A model generated the notes under the pieces. The model made no database searches, was not told where the DNA came from, and was given only the letters and a program-made list of their open reading frames with translations. Positions 24,481 through 33,406 of a DNA stretch of 64,000 bases are shown here, piece by piece. This DNA is from Streptomyces chrestomyceticus JCM 4735 (lineage in GTDB: Bacteria; Actinomycetota; Actinomycetes; Streptomycetales; Streptomycetaceae): positions 8,556,001 to 8,620,000 of the forward strand of contig NZ_BHZC01000001.1 in NCBI RefSeq assembly GCF_003865135.1, given 5' to 3'. How positions within the stretch are numbered: position 1 is the stretch's first letter; each line of letters opens with the position of its first letter. Made by a program: the position numbers and the translations under genes.

Positions 24481-24820
24481 TCCTAGCGCGAGCCGCATGG
24501 GTGCGGCCCGAATGAGGGGGAGGGCGGGCCCTGTCGGGCCGCCCGGTGGTGCAGGAGTGAATCGAGAGGAGAGTGCCATCACCTGACCGTCCTTGTCAGG
24601 TCTTCAACAAGGATTTCACAGGGGGTTTGCCGAAATGCGGTTGTTTGTCACCGATTTCTGGTCGGTTACGGACCGCTTTTGTGAACGGTTCGTGGCGTGC
24701 GGGGTGGAGGTCGGGGGCTGTCGGGTGGCGGGTCCGCGGGTCTGCCGGTTGGCTGCTCCGTGAGTCCGCGGGGCTGCCGACCGGCCTGACGTGGTGTACG
24801 TCGCCGCCCTGCCGCATGCC
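24481..24820. other. AT-richer upstream region of M4 protease gene
   Basis: No gene supported. Around 24590-24690 the sequence is noticeably richer in A/T than its surroundings, as expected for promoter and regulatory DNA of the minus-strand protease. I cannot point to one convincing promoter. Confidence 0.35.
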
Positions 24821-24855
24821 GGAGGCCCGGCGCCGCCATCGGACGCCGGGCCTCC
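24821..24855. terminator. hairpin terminator after DUF4232 gene
   Basis: GGAGGCCCGGCG pairs perfectly with CGCCGGGCCTCC across an 11-base loop, 22 bases past the minus-strand stop. Confidence 0.8.
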
Positions 24856-24876
24856 GTACCGCTACGGAACGCTGCC

Positions 24877-25404
24877 TCAGGAGGTGGGCAGCTTCGCCGA
24901 CCAAGCGGTCACGGACAGCGTGCCGTTGTCCACTTCCTGGTCGAACGGGATCACACTGTGTCCGTTTCCGCCTCGCGGCGAGACCTGCAGGTACTTGGCG
25001 TGCGCGGTGTTCGCGCCGGTGTGCGTCCACACGAGGTCGGCGTAGGCGCTCTTGCCCGGCTTCAGCGTGACCGGGTGCACGCCCGGGTCCTTGGCGAAGT
25101 ACGTGTCACCGTGCCGCGCCGTGGTCTTGATCGCCGTATGTCCGGCGCCCTCCAGTGCCAGACCCGGGTAGCCGGATATCGTGCAGGTGCTCTTGCCGAC
25201 GTTCTCCATCCGCAGGTAGGTGCCCGCGTGGTTCATTCCGGCCTGGCTCCCGCCCGCGTCCGTCGTGGTGACCTTCAGCGTCCCCGGCTGGCAGGCTTCG
25301 GCGCGGGGCGCCTCCGGGCCGGCGGCGGAGGCGACGCCCGCGCTCGCTCCGGCGGCCAGGGCGGCGGCAGCGGCAACGGCGGCTGCGGTACGCAGACCAC
25401 GCAT
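24877..25404 (-). CDS. secreted DUF4232-type protein
   Basis: A 175-residue exported protein. The signal peptide is MRGLRTAAAVAAAAALAAGA with a SA-GPE type cleavage zone near residue 28. The mature part has two cysteines (ACQPG and STCTISGYPGLAL) expected to form a disulfide, and the beta-sandwich pattern of DUF4232 (YLRMENVGKSTCTISGYPG, KPGKSAYADLVWTHTG). These domains occur widely in actinobacterial secreted proteins, often lipoproteins; no lipobox is visible here. Monocistronic with a terminator. Molecular role unknown. Confidence 0.82.
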   Translation of the reverse strand: MRGLRTAAAVAAAAALAAGASAGVASAAGPEAPRAEACQPGTLKVTTTDAGGSQAGMNHAGTYLRMENVGKSTCTISGYPGLALEGAGHTAIKTTARHGDTYFAKDPGVHPVTLKPGKSAYADLVWTHTGANTAHAKYLQVSPRGGNGHSVIPFDQEVDNGTLSVTAWSAKLPTS

Positions 25405-25628
25405 GTCTGATCATCTCCCTCTTCCCCGGCATTCCGGGGAAAACGCTCGTGATGCACCCACCCGCCTGCCCCATACACGCAATTCGACACGTGCCCCGAC
25501 AAGGTGGCGGGCCGGTACGGCCTTCCTTGTCCCCGTGCACTCCACCTTGCGTGCGGCCGCTGATGAACGGCTAACACTCGGCTAACGTCGCGGGGCAGCC
25601 TCGCAATGCCGGACGGGTGCCGTCCCGA

Positions 25629-26783
25629 TCAGTTCATGGTCGACCCGATGGGAGCGTTCCCGGTGGTCAGGAAGGTGGTCACCGGGAGTGAGCCGTCCGC
25701 GCGGCGGGGTCCGTACGCGGTACGTGCGTCGGTGGACCGGAACGCGGGCGTCGCCACGCCGCGGTCCCAGTTGTTCCCGGCCGACACGGCGGAGGGGCCC
25801 ACCTTGGCGGGCCGGTCGCCGTTGGCGGCGGCCAGGTTCTTCGCCAGCCGCGCCGTGCCCGTGGCGAAGTAGAAGCCCGCCTTCCGGTTGGCGTAGGCGG
25901 TGTTGCGCTGGAGGGTGGTGGCGCCGGGGTTGCTGTTCTCGGTGAAGCCGTGGAGCGTGTTGTCCCAGGCCGCGTTGTTGATCACCGTGTGCGCGGCGAC
26001 CGTACCGCCGCCCCCCAGCTTGAATCCGTTGCCGTTGCCCTCGAAGGCGGGGTCCTGCCAGCGGTTCTTGCCGTTGCCGTAGGCCCAGGTGTGCTCGATG
26101 GTGACCGGACCGGCGAACTTCCACAGGTCCAGCCCGTCATCGGCGTTCTCGTACAGCCGCGCCCCCGTGATCCGGTTGCCGTGGCCCGAACCGAACTTCA
26201 CGGCGATGCCGTCCGCGTTCTGGCCGTGCGTGGCCCGGTCGTAGTTGCCGTGACTGTCCAGGTTCTGTACGAGATTGTCGTTGGTGCCTTCGCCGCGCAG
26301 GGTGAAGCCCGAGTTGCCGTTGTCGGCGGTCACCAGGTTCTCGAAGACGCCGCCGGTGGAGGACGTGGCGACGAAGCCGTGCGCGGGCGACTTCTGGAAG
26401 GTGAGGTTCCGTACGGTCCAGTAGTCGCCGGATATCCCGGCCAGCCAGGACCCGGCGGGCAGTTTCGACCCGTCGATCCGCACCTTCTCGCTGCCGTACG
26501 CGGCGAGGGTGATACGGGCCGTGGGCGTGCCGTCGGCGGAGCTCTTGAGGCTGCTCGTCGGGTAGTACGTACCGCCGCGCACCTGAATGGTGGTGCCTGC
26601 GGCGGCATGCGCGACGGCGTCCTGGAGGGCCGCGGTGGTCGAGACGACGACGGCCTGGGGGGCCGCTCCGGCCGTACCGGGGGCGAGCGCGAGCCAGGCG
26701 CCTCCCGCACCGGCGGTCACGGCGACGGCGGTGGCGACGGTCAGGGTGCGGGTCCTGCGGTGGCGACCGGTGTTGCTGCGCAC
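25629..26783 (-). CDS. secreted right-handed beta-helix pectate lyase (PL9-like)
   Basis: A 384-residue secreted protein. GTG at 26783, behind GAGAGGAAC, begins a long signal peptide (RSNTGRHRRTRTLTVATAVA, then VTAGAGGAWLALAPGTAGAA). The mature chain is a right-handed parallel beta-helix. The motif GQNADGIAVKFGSGHGN (about 212-228) followed by ENADDGLDLWKFAG matches the calcium and catalytic strand motif of PL9 pectate lyases. Role: beta-elimination of polygalacturonate outside the cell. The true stop is at 25629. The 340 bases upstream to 27125 hold no other gene. Confidence 0.83.
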   Translation of the reverse strand: MRSNTGRHRRTRTLTVATAVAVTAGAGGAWLALAPGTAGAAPQAVVVSTTAALQDAVAHAAAGTTIQVRGGTYYPTSSLKSSADGTPTARITLAAYGSEKVRIDGSKLPAGSWLAGISGDYWTVRNLTFQKSPAHGFVATSSTGGVFENLVTADNGNSGFTLRGEGTNDNLVQNLDSHGNYDRATHGQNADGIAVKFGSGHGNRITGARLYENADDGLDLWKFAGPVTIEHTWAYGNGKNRWQDPAFEGNGNGFKLGGGGTVAAHTVINNAAWDNTLHGFTENSNPGATTLQRNTAYANRKAGFYFATGTARLAKNLAAANGDRPAKVGPSAVSAGNNWDRGVATPAFRSTDARTAYGPRRADGSLPVTTFLTTGNAPIGSTMN

Positions 26784-27124
26784 GGCAGTTGTTCCTCTCG
26801 TGGGGGACGGGAGCGGCGGCCGGCCGGGCTCGTCGCCCCGGGCCGCGCATGTCCTTGTCGCCGCCGGGGAGGAAAAGGTTGCCGTTTGGGGGAGGGGCGT
26901 GTGCGGGGCTGGGGCCGCGTATGGGACGCGTGCGGCGCTTGCGCTTGCCGTCGTCTCACCTTGAGACAGTGGGATTGAGCCGGTGCAGGCCCGTAGCTTC
27001 GCCGGCCGGTGTCCGTCGCCCGTCCCTGGCGTCCGTGTCCGCCCCCGTACCCGGACTTCCTCGCGGCGGAACGGCGGCACGGCGGCGCTGGGCCGCGGAT
27101 CGGCAGGGATGGATACTGATCTTC

Positions 27125-27742
27125 ATGCGTATCGACTTCGACCCCGCACAGTTCGACCGGCAAGGCTTCTACCGGCTGCTCACGGCGACCGTGGTGCCGC
27201 GGCCCATCGCCTGGGTGTCCACCGTCTCCGGCGAGGGCGTGGCCAATCTGGCCCCGCACTCCTTCTTCAACATCGCCTGCGTGGCGCCGCCCGTCCTGCA
27301 GTTCTCGGCCGTCGGACGGAAGGACTCCCTCCGCAACATCGAGGAGACCGGCCAGTTCGTCGTGAACCTCGCGCCGGAGGAACTCGCCGGTCAGATCAAC
27401 GAGACGGCGACCGACTTCCCGCACGGGGTGAGCGAGTTCGACGCGGTGGGGGTGGCTCCCGAACCGAGTCTGCGGGTCAAGCCGCCGCGGGTCGCCGCCT
27501 CGCCGGTGGCCTTCGAGTGCGAACTGCACAGCACACTGCGTCTTGGTGACTCGACCGTCGTCTTCGGCCGGGTGGTGCACGCCGCTGTGGCGGAAGAGGT
27601 CATGGCCGACGGTCACCCGGAGGTCCGGAAGATGCGGCCGCTGTCCCGGCTCGGCAAGGACGAGTGGGGGACGATCGGCGACGTACGGGAGATCTCCCGT
27701 ATCCGGTACGCGGATTGGCAGGGGCCGGCAGCGGGGGCCTGA
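27125..27742 (+). CDS. flavin reductase-like FMN-binding protein
   Basis: A 205-residue split-barrel protein of the flavin-reductase-like group. It starts MRIDFDPAQFDRQGFYRLLT and has TVVPRPIAWVSTVSGEGVAN (FMN-phosphate strand), LAPHSFFNIACVAPPVLQFS and GQFVVNLAPEELAGQINETA. Such proteins bind FMN and may reduce flavin or carry out F420/FMN-linked redox reactions. The start at 27125 is the first codon with family similarity; the open frame upstream is antisense to the beta-helix gene leader. A degenerate GGCCGGAG repeat follows. No operon partner. Confidence 0.82.
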   Translation: MRIDFDPAQFDRQGFYRLLTATVVPRPIAWVSTVSGEGVANLAPHSFFNIACVAPPVLQFSAVGRKDSLRNIEETGQFVVNLAPEELAGQINETATDFPHGVSEFDAVGVAPEPSLRVKPPRVAASPVAFECELHSTLRLGDSTVVFGRVVHAAVAEEVMADGHPEVRKMRPLSRLGKDEWGTIGDVREISRIRYADWQGPAAGA

Positions 27743-27754
27743 CGGGAGCGGGAG

Positions 27755-27855
27755 ACTGAGCCTGGCCGGAGCCGGGGCCGGAGGCCAGGGGCCGGAGCCG
27801 GAGGCCAGGGGGCGGAGACCGGCGGTCAGAGGCCGGAGACCGGCGACCGGAGGCA
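27755..27855. repeat. degenerate GGCCGGAG tandem repeat
   Basis: About nine imperfect copies of GGCCGGAG(A/C)C or GGAGGCCAGGG in a row between the flavin reductase and phosphodiesterase genes. The rest of 27742-28112 shows no gene; this is a likely slippage-prone spacer. Confidence 0.6.
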
Positions 27856-28112
27856 CGCTCGAACCGGGCGCTCGGGAGCGGGCACGGAGGGCCCAGTACC
27901 GAGCGCCCGGACCCGACAGGTGCAGGCCCCCGGCTTCGTGCGCCCGGCTCCGCGCCCCCGTCGGATCCAGCAGACGCCGGGGGAGTGGCGCGTTGCGAGT
28001 AGCGCGTTTCGACCCCCTCCCCCTTCTGTCCACTTCCGCATCACCCTGGTCTCCGAGACTCTTCAGTGACCCGGCCCGCAGACGTGGCGGGCCACCGGCC
28101 ACTGGAGATGCG

Positions 28113-29102
28113 ATGACCAGATCGACGGGCTGCCCCGCCGCGGTGCCGGAATTCCCGACGGACGCGGCACCGGAGCCCGCGGGCGCCGCTCGCGCCTCCG
28201 TGGGGCCCTTCAGCCGCCGTACGGCACTGCGCGCCGTCGCGGCGACCGCGGTCGGTACGCCGGCCCTCGCCTACGGAGGCGGCACCGCGCACGCCGCCCG
28301 AGGCGACCGGCGGCTGCGCGCCATGACGTTCAATCTCCGGTACGCCTCGGACCAGCGCCCCAACTCCTGGCCCGAACGCCGCCCGGTCATGCGGGAGTTG
28401 CTGCACCGGGTCGCGCCGCACCTGCTCGGTATGCAGGAGGGCCTCTACCACCAGTTGCAGGACATCGCGGAAGACCTCGGCGACGACTACGCCTGGCTGG
28501 GCACGGGCCGGGGCGGCGGCAGCCGCGACGAGTTCGCCACCCTCTTCTACGACGTCCACCGGCTGACCCCGGTCGAGTACGACCATTTCTGGCTCTCCGA
28601 CACCCCGTACCTGATCGGTTCGGCGACGTGGGGCAACACAGTCATCCGGATGGCGACCTGGGTGCGGTTCCGGGACCTGCGTACCGGCGGTGAGTTCTAC
28701 GCCCTCAACACCCACCTCGACCACCTCAACCAGTACTCCCGCGAGCGCTCCGCTGCCCTGATCACCGACCGGCTGCGCGCGCTGGACCCGGCGATCCCGC
28801 GCATCGTCACCGGCGACTTCAACGTCCCCGCCCACAACAACCCGGTGTACGACACGATGCTCGGCCGGGGCTCACTCGTGGACACCTGGGACACGGCCGA
28901 TTCGCGCAGCACCCTGTACGCCACTTACCACGGCTACCGGCCGCTGGTACGGGACGGCGAACGGATCGACTGGATCCTCACGTCACCGTCGGTCCGCACC
29001 CACCGCGCCGTGATCGACACGTTCTCCGAGGGCGGTCAGTTCCCCAGCGATCACTTGCCGGTGCGCGCGCTGCTGGAGTTGCCCGAGGCCCCCAAGGGCT
29101 GA
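28113..29102 (+). CDS. secreted endonuclease/exonuclease/phosphatase-family protein (Tat)
   Basis: A 329-residue EEP-fold phosphodiesterase. The N-terminus has a Tat-type motif, SRRTALRAVAATAVG, ending GTAHAA. Catalytic motifs are RAMTFNLRYASD, the metal Glu in LGMQEGLY, the LNTHLDH strand, VTGDFNVPAHNNP and the terminal SDHLPV. Members hydrolyse phosphodiesters of nucleic acids, inositol phosphates or sphingomyelin; the substrate is unknown. ATG at 28113 is chosen with GGAG seven bases upstream. The 3' end overlaps the convergent DUF2277 gene by 52 bases. Confidence 0.85.
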   Translation: MTRSTGCPAAVPEFPTDAAPEPAGAARASVGPFSRRTALRAVAATAVGTPALAYGGGTAHAARGDRRLRAMTFNLRYASDQRPNSWPERRPVMRELLHRVAPHLLGMQEGLYHQLQDIAEDLGDDYAWLGTGRGGGSRDEFATLFYDVHRLTPVEYDHFWLSDTPYLIGSATWGNTVIRMATWVRFRDLRTGGEFYALNTHLDHLNQYSRERSAALITDRLRALDPAIPRIVTGDFNVPAHNNPVYDTMLGRGSLVDTWDTADSRSTLYATYHGYRPLVRDGERIDWILTSPSVRTHRAVIDTFSEGGQFPSDHLPVRALLELPEAPKG

Positions 29103-29350
29103 CCGGCCTCGTCACCGCCGCCGCCATTCCCGTTGCCGCCGCTGCGGCCCCGTATGTGAAGTCCGGCCAGCAGGTCGTGCGTCGCGGCCGTCACCGCGTC
29201 CACGGCCTGCTCGAACACCTCCCGGTTGTGCGCGGCCGGCGCGCGGAACCCGGAGACCTTGCGTACGTACTGGAGGGCCGCGGCCCGTATGTCGTCCTCG
29301 GTGACGTCGGGCGTGGCCGGGGGCCTGAGCGTCTTGATGCTTCGGCACAT
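29051..29350 (-). CDS. DUF2277-type small protein
   Basis: A 99-residue protein starting MCRSIKTLRPPATPDVTEDD, the characteristic start of DUF2277, followed by AALQYVRKVSGFRAPAAHN and FEQAVDAVTAATHDLL helices. The C-terminal 35 residues are Gly/Asn-rich and may be dispensable. GGAGAC precedes the ATG. It is a small, probably helical cytoplasmic protein of unknown role. It overlaps the convergent phosphodiesterase gene. Confidence 0.78.
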   Translation of the reverse strand: MCRSIKTLRPPATPDVTEDDIRAAALQYVRKVSGFRAPAAHNREVFEQAVDAVTAATHDLLAGLHIRGRSGGNGNGGGGDEAGQPLGASGNSSSARTGK

Positions 29351-29469
29351 GTCTCCAGTGTGCCTCCCCGGCCCGGCCGGGGCAGGCGTTTCACCCCACT
29401 CAATCAAACATGTGCTCGAAATAGCGTCCCGCCGTTCTCGTCCCTTCCTTCCTCTGCTGGAATGCCGAC

Positions 29470-30048
29470 ATGAACGATCAGGATCACGCACGGCTGCCCT
29501 CCGCCCCCTCCTCCGACTCCGAGCGCTCACCGGGCCTTCAGAATCTTCAGGACCTCGACCCGGCTGTCCGCAGCCGCCTGGCCACCGAGCGGATCGTCTG
29601 GCTGTGCACACTGCGCCGGAACGGTTCGCCGCACGTCACGCCCGTCTGGTTCGTCTTCGTACGCGGCACGTGGTGGATCGGCGCGGACCGCGCCTCGGTG
29701 AAGCTGCGCAACATCGAGAACGACCCGCGGATCTCGCTGGCCCTGGAGGGCGGCGAGGCCCCGGTCGTGGCGGAGGGGCGCGCCCGGATATGGCACGTGA
29801 CGCCAGGCGCCGCGGCCGCTCCGGACGCCGAACCGGCCCCCGAGGCCGCACCCACACCGTCCGCCACAGCCGCCGCGCCGTCCGACCCCGCCGCGCCCGT
29901 ACCCGTACCCTCCGACGTCGTCACCGCCTTCCTCGCGAAGTACGACTGGGACGTGACCGCCACACCCCCGTCGGCCTCGGGACGCTCGGGCCGGGTGCTC
30001 TTCGAGGTGCCGGTCGACCGCTGGCTGCTGGCCGGAACGGCCCAGTAG
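29470..30048 (+). CDS. pyridoxamine 5'-phosphate oxidase-like, F420/FMN-binding protein
   Basis: A 192-residue split-barrel protein. The core is TERIVWLCTLRRNGSPHVTP, VWFVFVRGTWWIGADRASVK, LRNIENDPRISLALEGGEAP, as in F420-dependent class PPOX proteins. Between barrel strands (about 120-155) lies an Ala/Pro-rich spacer (APDAEPAPEAAPTPSATAAA) that is not part of the usual fold. The final strand GRVLFEVPVDRWLLAG closes the domain. Likely an FMN- or F420-binding reductase. Upstream ribosome site is weak (GGAATG). Confidence 0.8.
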   Translation: MNDQDHARLPSAPSSDSERSPGLQNLQDLDPAVRSRLATERIVWLCTLRRNGSPHVTPVWFVFVRGTWWIGADRASVKLRNIENDPRISLALEGGEAPVVAEGRARIWHVTPGAAAAPDAEPAPEAAPTPSATAAAPSDPAAPVPVPSDVVTAFLAKYDWDVTATPPSASGRSGRVLFEVPVDRWLLAGTAQ

Positions 30049-30081
30049 CGGCCGGTGGGCCCGGCAGAGGACGCTCTCCTC

Positions 30082-30750
30082 CTACTCCAGCCCGGTGACC
30101 CGGAGCGTGATGTTGAGGCGCCCGCTCGCCAGCCCCGTCGCGGGGTCGCCGGTCCCCGGACGTACCTTCGTCACCCCGTGGTAGGCGAACCGCGACGGTC
30201 CGCCGAACACGAACAGATCGCCGGAAGCCAGCTCGATGTCGGTGTAGGGACGCCCGCGGGACTCGGTGTTGCCGAAGCGGAAGACGCAGGTGTCGCCGAT
30301 GCTGAGCGAGACGACCGGGTCGCCGGACCGCTCGTCCTTGTCCTGGTGCATCCCCATCGTGGCCCGGTCGTCGTAGAAGTTGATCAGAGCGGTGTCCGGC
30401 GTGTAGCCGTCCCCGGCGGCCGTGTCCTCGTACGCGTCGGCCAGCGCCGCCCGCCCCAGCTCCACCAGCCAGTCCGGGAACGCGGCGACGCGGGCGCCGT
30501 TGACGTCGTCGGCGGTGCGCCGGTACGTGTACGGCTGCCAGTGCCAGCCGAGGCACACCGTCTGTACGGACATGACGCCGCCGCGCGGCAGCCGGGTGTG
30601 CCGGAGCGGAACCGGCCCCCGTGCCCAGTCACGGCAGGCGGCGACCAGCTCCCGCTGGCGCTCCAGGGACAGCCAGCCCGGCACGTGCACCGCGCCCGGC
30701 GCGGGCCGGGACCGTACCCGTTCCGGACCGCCGAAGCCGGGCAAGGGCAT
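30082..30750 (-). CDS. alkB: AlkB-family 2-oxoglutarate/Fe(II) dioxygenase
   Basis: A 222-residue DNA/RNA alkylation-repair oxygenase that removes methyl groups from N1-methyladenine and N3-methylcytosine. Iron ligands are visible in MGMHQDKDE (HxD) and FAYHGVTKV, and 2-oxoglutarate contacts in RLNITLRVTG. NFYDDRATMGMHQDKDE is the classical family stretch. ATG at 30750 with GTGAGG upstream is preferred; the upstream in-frame part is Gly/Arg filler. It lies downstream of the split GNAT gene on the same strand. No Ada-like regulator is nearby. Confidence 0.9.
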   Translation of the reverse strand: MPLPGFGGPERVRSRPAPGAVHVPGWLSLERQRELVAACRDWARGPVPLRHTRLPRGGVMSVQTVCLGWHWQPYTYRRTADDVNGARVAAFPDWLVELGRAALADAYEDTAAGDGYTPDTALINFYDDRATMGMHQDKDERSGDPVVSLSIGDTCVFRFGNTESRGRPYTDIELASGDLFVFGGPSRFAYHGVTKVRPGTGDPATGLASGRLNITLRVTGLE

Positions 30751-30856
30751 GTCCACAACAACCTCACTCCCGGTCCTGGCTCGGTACCGACCCTGACCTC
30801 GGTCCTGGTCCTGGCCCCGCCCCGCACGCCCCATTTTCCCTCACCGGCACCATCGG

Positions 30857-31818
30857 CTACTCCGCGGGCTCCACAGCCTCTGCAGCCTCTCCGGTCTCCC
30901 CAGCCCCCGCCGCCTCCACCGGCTCCGCGATCAGCGCGGTGGCGATTCGCCGGAAACCGAGCCGCTCGTAGATCCGTGCCACATCGTCGTTGTTCGCCGC
31001 CAGGAACACCGTACGGACCCCCCGCTCACGGGCGTCGGCCACCAGCGCGGCGGTCACCGCGAGGCCCAGACCGCGACGGCGGGCGCTGGGAAGCGTCCCC
31101 ACGCCGACGATCTCGCTGACCGCGCCGACCGGCTGATGCTGGCCGGCGCACAGGGCGACGCCGTCCTCCTCCGCCACCGCCACGGCGGTGTACCCGTCCC
31201 GTATGCGCTCCGCCACGACGTCCACCGACCCGTCCTCGGCGAGCTGCCGGGCCGCCTCCGCCAGCTCGCGGGTGCCCGCCGCGCCCACCTGGGTGTCGGG
31301 CTGCGCGAAGGCGACGTACGGTACGGCGAGGGCGTACGGCAGCGCCGGGTCACCGTCCTCGATCACCCGGACGCACACCGCCTCCCCGGCCCCACCAGCA
31401 GCTCCCGCCCCAACTGCACCCGCAGCCCCCGATGCCGCCCCCGTCCCCTCCTCTTCCGCTGCCCGCCCCTGCTCAGATCCAGGGCGAGCAGCGGGTGCTC
31501 ATGCACCACCAGCCCCGATTCCTCCACCGCGGCGCGCAGGTGCGGCGAGTTCTCGGCCACCCACTCGAAGTTCTCCGGCACGCCCAGCTCCCGCTGCCGG
31601 TCCCGGACCCGCTCCACCTCGGCGGTGGTCACCGCGTCCCCCGTGCGTCCGAGAGCGGGCCGCGCGTAGTACGGCCAGCCCCGGCCGTCGCGTACGAAGA
31701 GGGTCAGCGTCCCGAAGTCCTCGGCGCGGGCGGCGCTGCGCGGAACGGCGTCGTAGTACTCCTCGATCCGGCCGAGCAACTGCTCCAGCAGCAGGTCGGC
31801 GTCGCGGTTCTCGTCCAT
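30857..31818 (-). pseudogene. GNAT N-acetyltransferase split by a frameshift
   Basis: Two frames together make one protein. The N-terminal part (from MDENRDADLLLEQLLGRIEE at 31818) ends near ESGLVVHEHPLLAL. The C-terminal part carries the acetyl-CoA fold (VSEIVGVGTLPSARRRGLGL, then VFLAANNDDVARIYERLGFR). The frame changes near 31485, where the second frame reads on through an Ala/Gly/Glu linker. A single-base indel explains this. Acetyl-CoA binding motif RRRGLG and the final IYERLGFR strand are intact. Acceptor unknown. Confidence 0.75.
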
Positions 31819-31938
31819 CTCGGCAGCGTTCACGCCCGCATCCAAGCAGCGGTACGCCCCGCACCGCCAATGGTTTCCGATCACGCGCCGTCGCGGCTTT
31901 CCCTTCCGCCGACCTCGCGTCGGCGGCCTGCGGTCGGC

Positions 31939-32136
31939 TCAGACGGCAGCCTCGACGACACCTCTGCGGGCCGCCAGCGTCCATATCTCCAGCAGCCGCG
32001 CATACTCCGCACGGTCCTCGGCCGTCCACGACCGGCCGCGGCGGGCACGCACGAACCGCCGGATCGCTTCGTTCGCGTCGGCCGCAGCTACGGGCGCGCC
32101 CGTGCATGGGGGAGGAGTTGGGGACATGCCGTACAT
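31939..32136 (-). CDS. short hypothetical protein
   Basis: Sixty-five residues, MYGMSPTPPPCTGAPVAAAD followed by the helical part NEAIRRFVRARRGRSWTAED and YARLLEIWTLAARRGV. Codon use is typical, but the ribosome site is poor; ATG at 32127 is an alternative. The Arg-rich helical region may bind nucleic acid. Function unknown. Confidence 0.5.
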   Translation of the reverse strand: MYGMSPTPPPCTGAPVAAADANEAIRRFVRARRGRSWTAEDRAEYARLLEIWTLAARRGVVEAAV

Positions 32137-32638
32137 GCTAGGGGCGGCCACTGACAACGTCCCCTCCCCGAAGTCCCCCCGCCCGCCGCATCGCTGCACC
32201 GGCAACGGCACGTGCACCGTACGCAGGCGGCTGACCTGCCATGACCGTTACATGCCCGGCGTGCGGGATTCTCCATATGTGTCCAGACCCACACCCTCTG
32301 CCCACGCTCCGTCCACGTTCCGCCACACCCATGAGCCGAACGGGTGACCCCAACGTCCCCTCGCTCCCGTCCCTTTCCGTCCCCGCCGAAGCCCCCACCG
32401 GCCCCTGGCGCCCCATCAACCGCCAGCACCCTTTCCCCAGCCACCGTCTGCCCCGCCCCAACCACCCCTCCGCACGCTCCCCTCTCTCTTCCCTGCCCGC
32501 CCCGTCCCCTCCCTTCCTCTGTTAGGCCAACCGGGTAAATCGGGAGAAAAGGCGCGTTTCTCCTTTCATATGACCGATCGCCGAGGGTTGAATCGAAGCG
32601 TCAGTCACTCTCAGCACGCCTCAAAGGAGGATGTTGGT
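32137..32638. other. 500-base spacer with a short inverted repeat
   Basis: No gene supported. GGAGAAA (32543-32549) and TTTCTCC (32557-32563) form an inverted repeat 75 bases before the small secreted protein, a possible operator or leader hairpin. The middle (32380-32520) is a pyrimidine-rich tract on the plus strand. Confidence 0.4.
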
Positions 32639-32845
32639 ATGCGTTCTGTCATGCGTCCGCTCTTCGTCGGCCTCGCGGTGGTGGGCCTGTCCGCCGCCGG
32701 CGTCGTTGCGGCCCAGGCCCACGGTCACGACGACGACTACGTCAACATCAGCAAGTACACCAACGCGCCGAGCTTCGCCTCGCACAACTGGGGCAGCGGC
32801 AACTGGAACTCGGCAGCCCGATTCGGGGACCTGGACCAGGACTGA
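32639..32845 (+). CDS. small secreted protein
   Basis: Sixty-eight residues with a clear Sec signal (MRSVMRPLFVGLAVVGLSAA, cleavage near AQA-HG) and a mature part of about 40 residues, HGHDDDYVNISKYTNAPSFA then SHNWGSGNWNSAARFGDLDQ. AAAGGAGG lies eight bases before the ATG, which excludes the overlapping ATG at 32631 in another frame. The His/Asp start could bind metal. No cysteines. Not recognised. Confidence 0.75.
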   Translation: MRSVMRPLFVGLAVVGLSAAGVVAAQAHGHDDDYVNISKYTNAPSFASHNWGSGNWNSAARFGDLDQD

Positions 32846-33031
32846 TGGCTCCAGCGCCTTGATGGCGGGCACATCCGGCATCCCACCGGGTGTGCCTGCC
32901 GGCACGCGGAAGGTCCGGGCGAGGCGCCTCTCCCGCCTCGCCCGCCGATCCGTGTCCGGCCGCGCGCCGTTGTGCCCGCCCGTACCCTTCGTGCCCACCC
33001 GTGCCCGTCCGATCCCGAGGACGTCGGCCCC

Positions 33032-33283
33032 ATGGCGAATGACGCCGAAACTCCCGAGCAGCAGATCGTGCTGCTGCAAGCGCGGCTGCAGCACGCGCAG
33101 TCCGAGCTCGCGCAACTCGCCCACCGGCGGGACGAGCTCGAATCCGCGCTGAAGTACGTGCTCGACAAGGCGGGCGGCACCGTGACCGTCACCCGGCAGG
33201 ACCGCGACCGCCTGCGCGCCGTCGCCCGCGTACACGTACGGCAGGAACCCTCCGACGGCAGTTGGCACTACGAACTGCGCTGA
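33032..33283 (+). CDS. small coiled-coil protein
   Basis: Eighty-three residues. Residues 8-45 (PEQQIVLLQARLQHAQSELA, QLAHRRDELESALKYVLDKA) form a heptad-rich coiled coil; the rest is a short basic beta segment ending DGSWHYELR. Start at 33032 is chosen over a longer Pro-rich reading. Function unknown; likely dimeric. Confidence 0.6.
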   Translation: MANDAETPEQQIVLLQARLQHAQSELAQLAHRRDELESALKYVLDKAGGTVTVTRQDRDRLRAVARVHVRQEPSDGSWHYELR

Positions 33284-33406
33284 ACCGACCCCGTCCCCGG
33301 TTCCGCGGACGCCGGTTCACGTATTCTCCTGCCCCGTCTCCTTTCAACGGCTCCGAAATGGGTATCACACAGAAAACCCACCCCACTGTGTGCCTCGGAG
33401 CCGCGG

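Noticed and set aside
32631..33152. Overlapping ATG frame after AAAGGAGG
   Set aside because: Start sits only one base after the purine run and the product is Arg/Ser/Pro nonsense; the ATG at 32639 gives a proper signal peptide.
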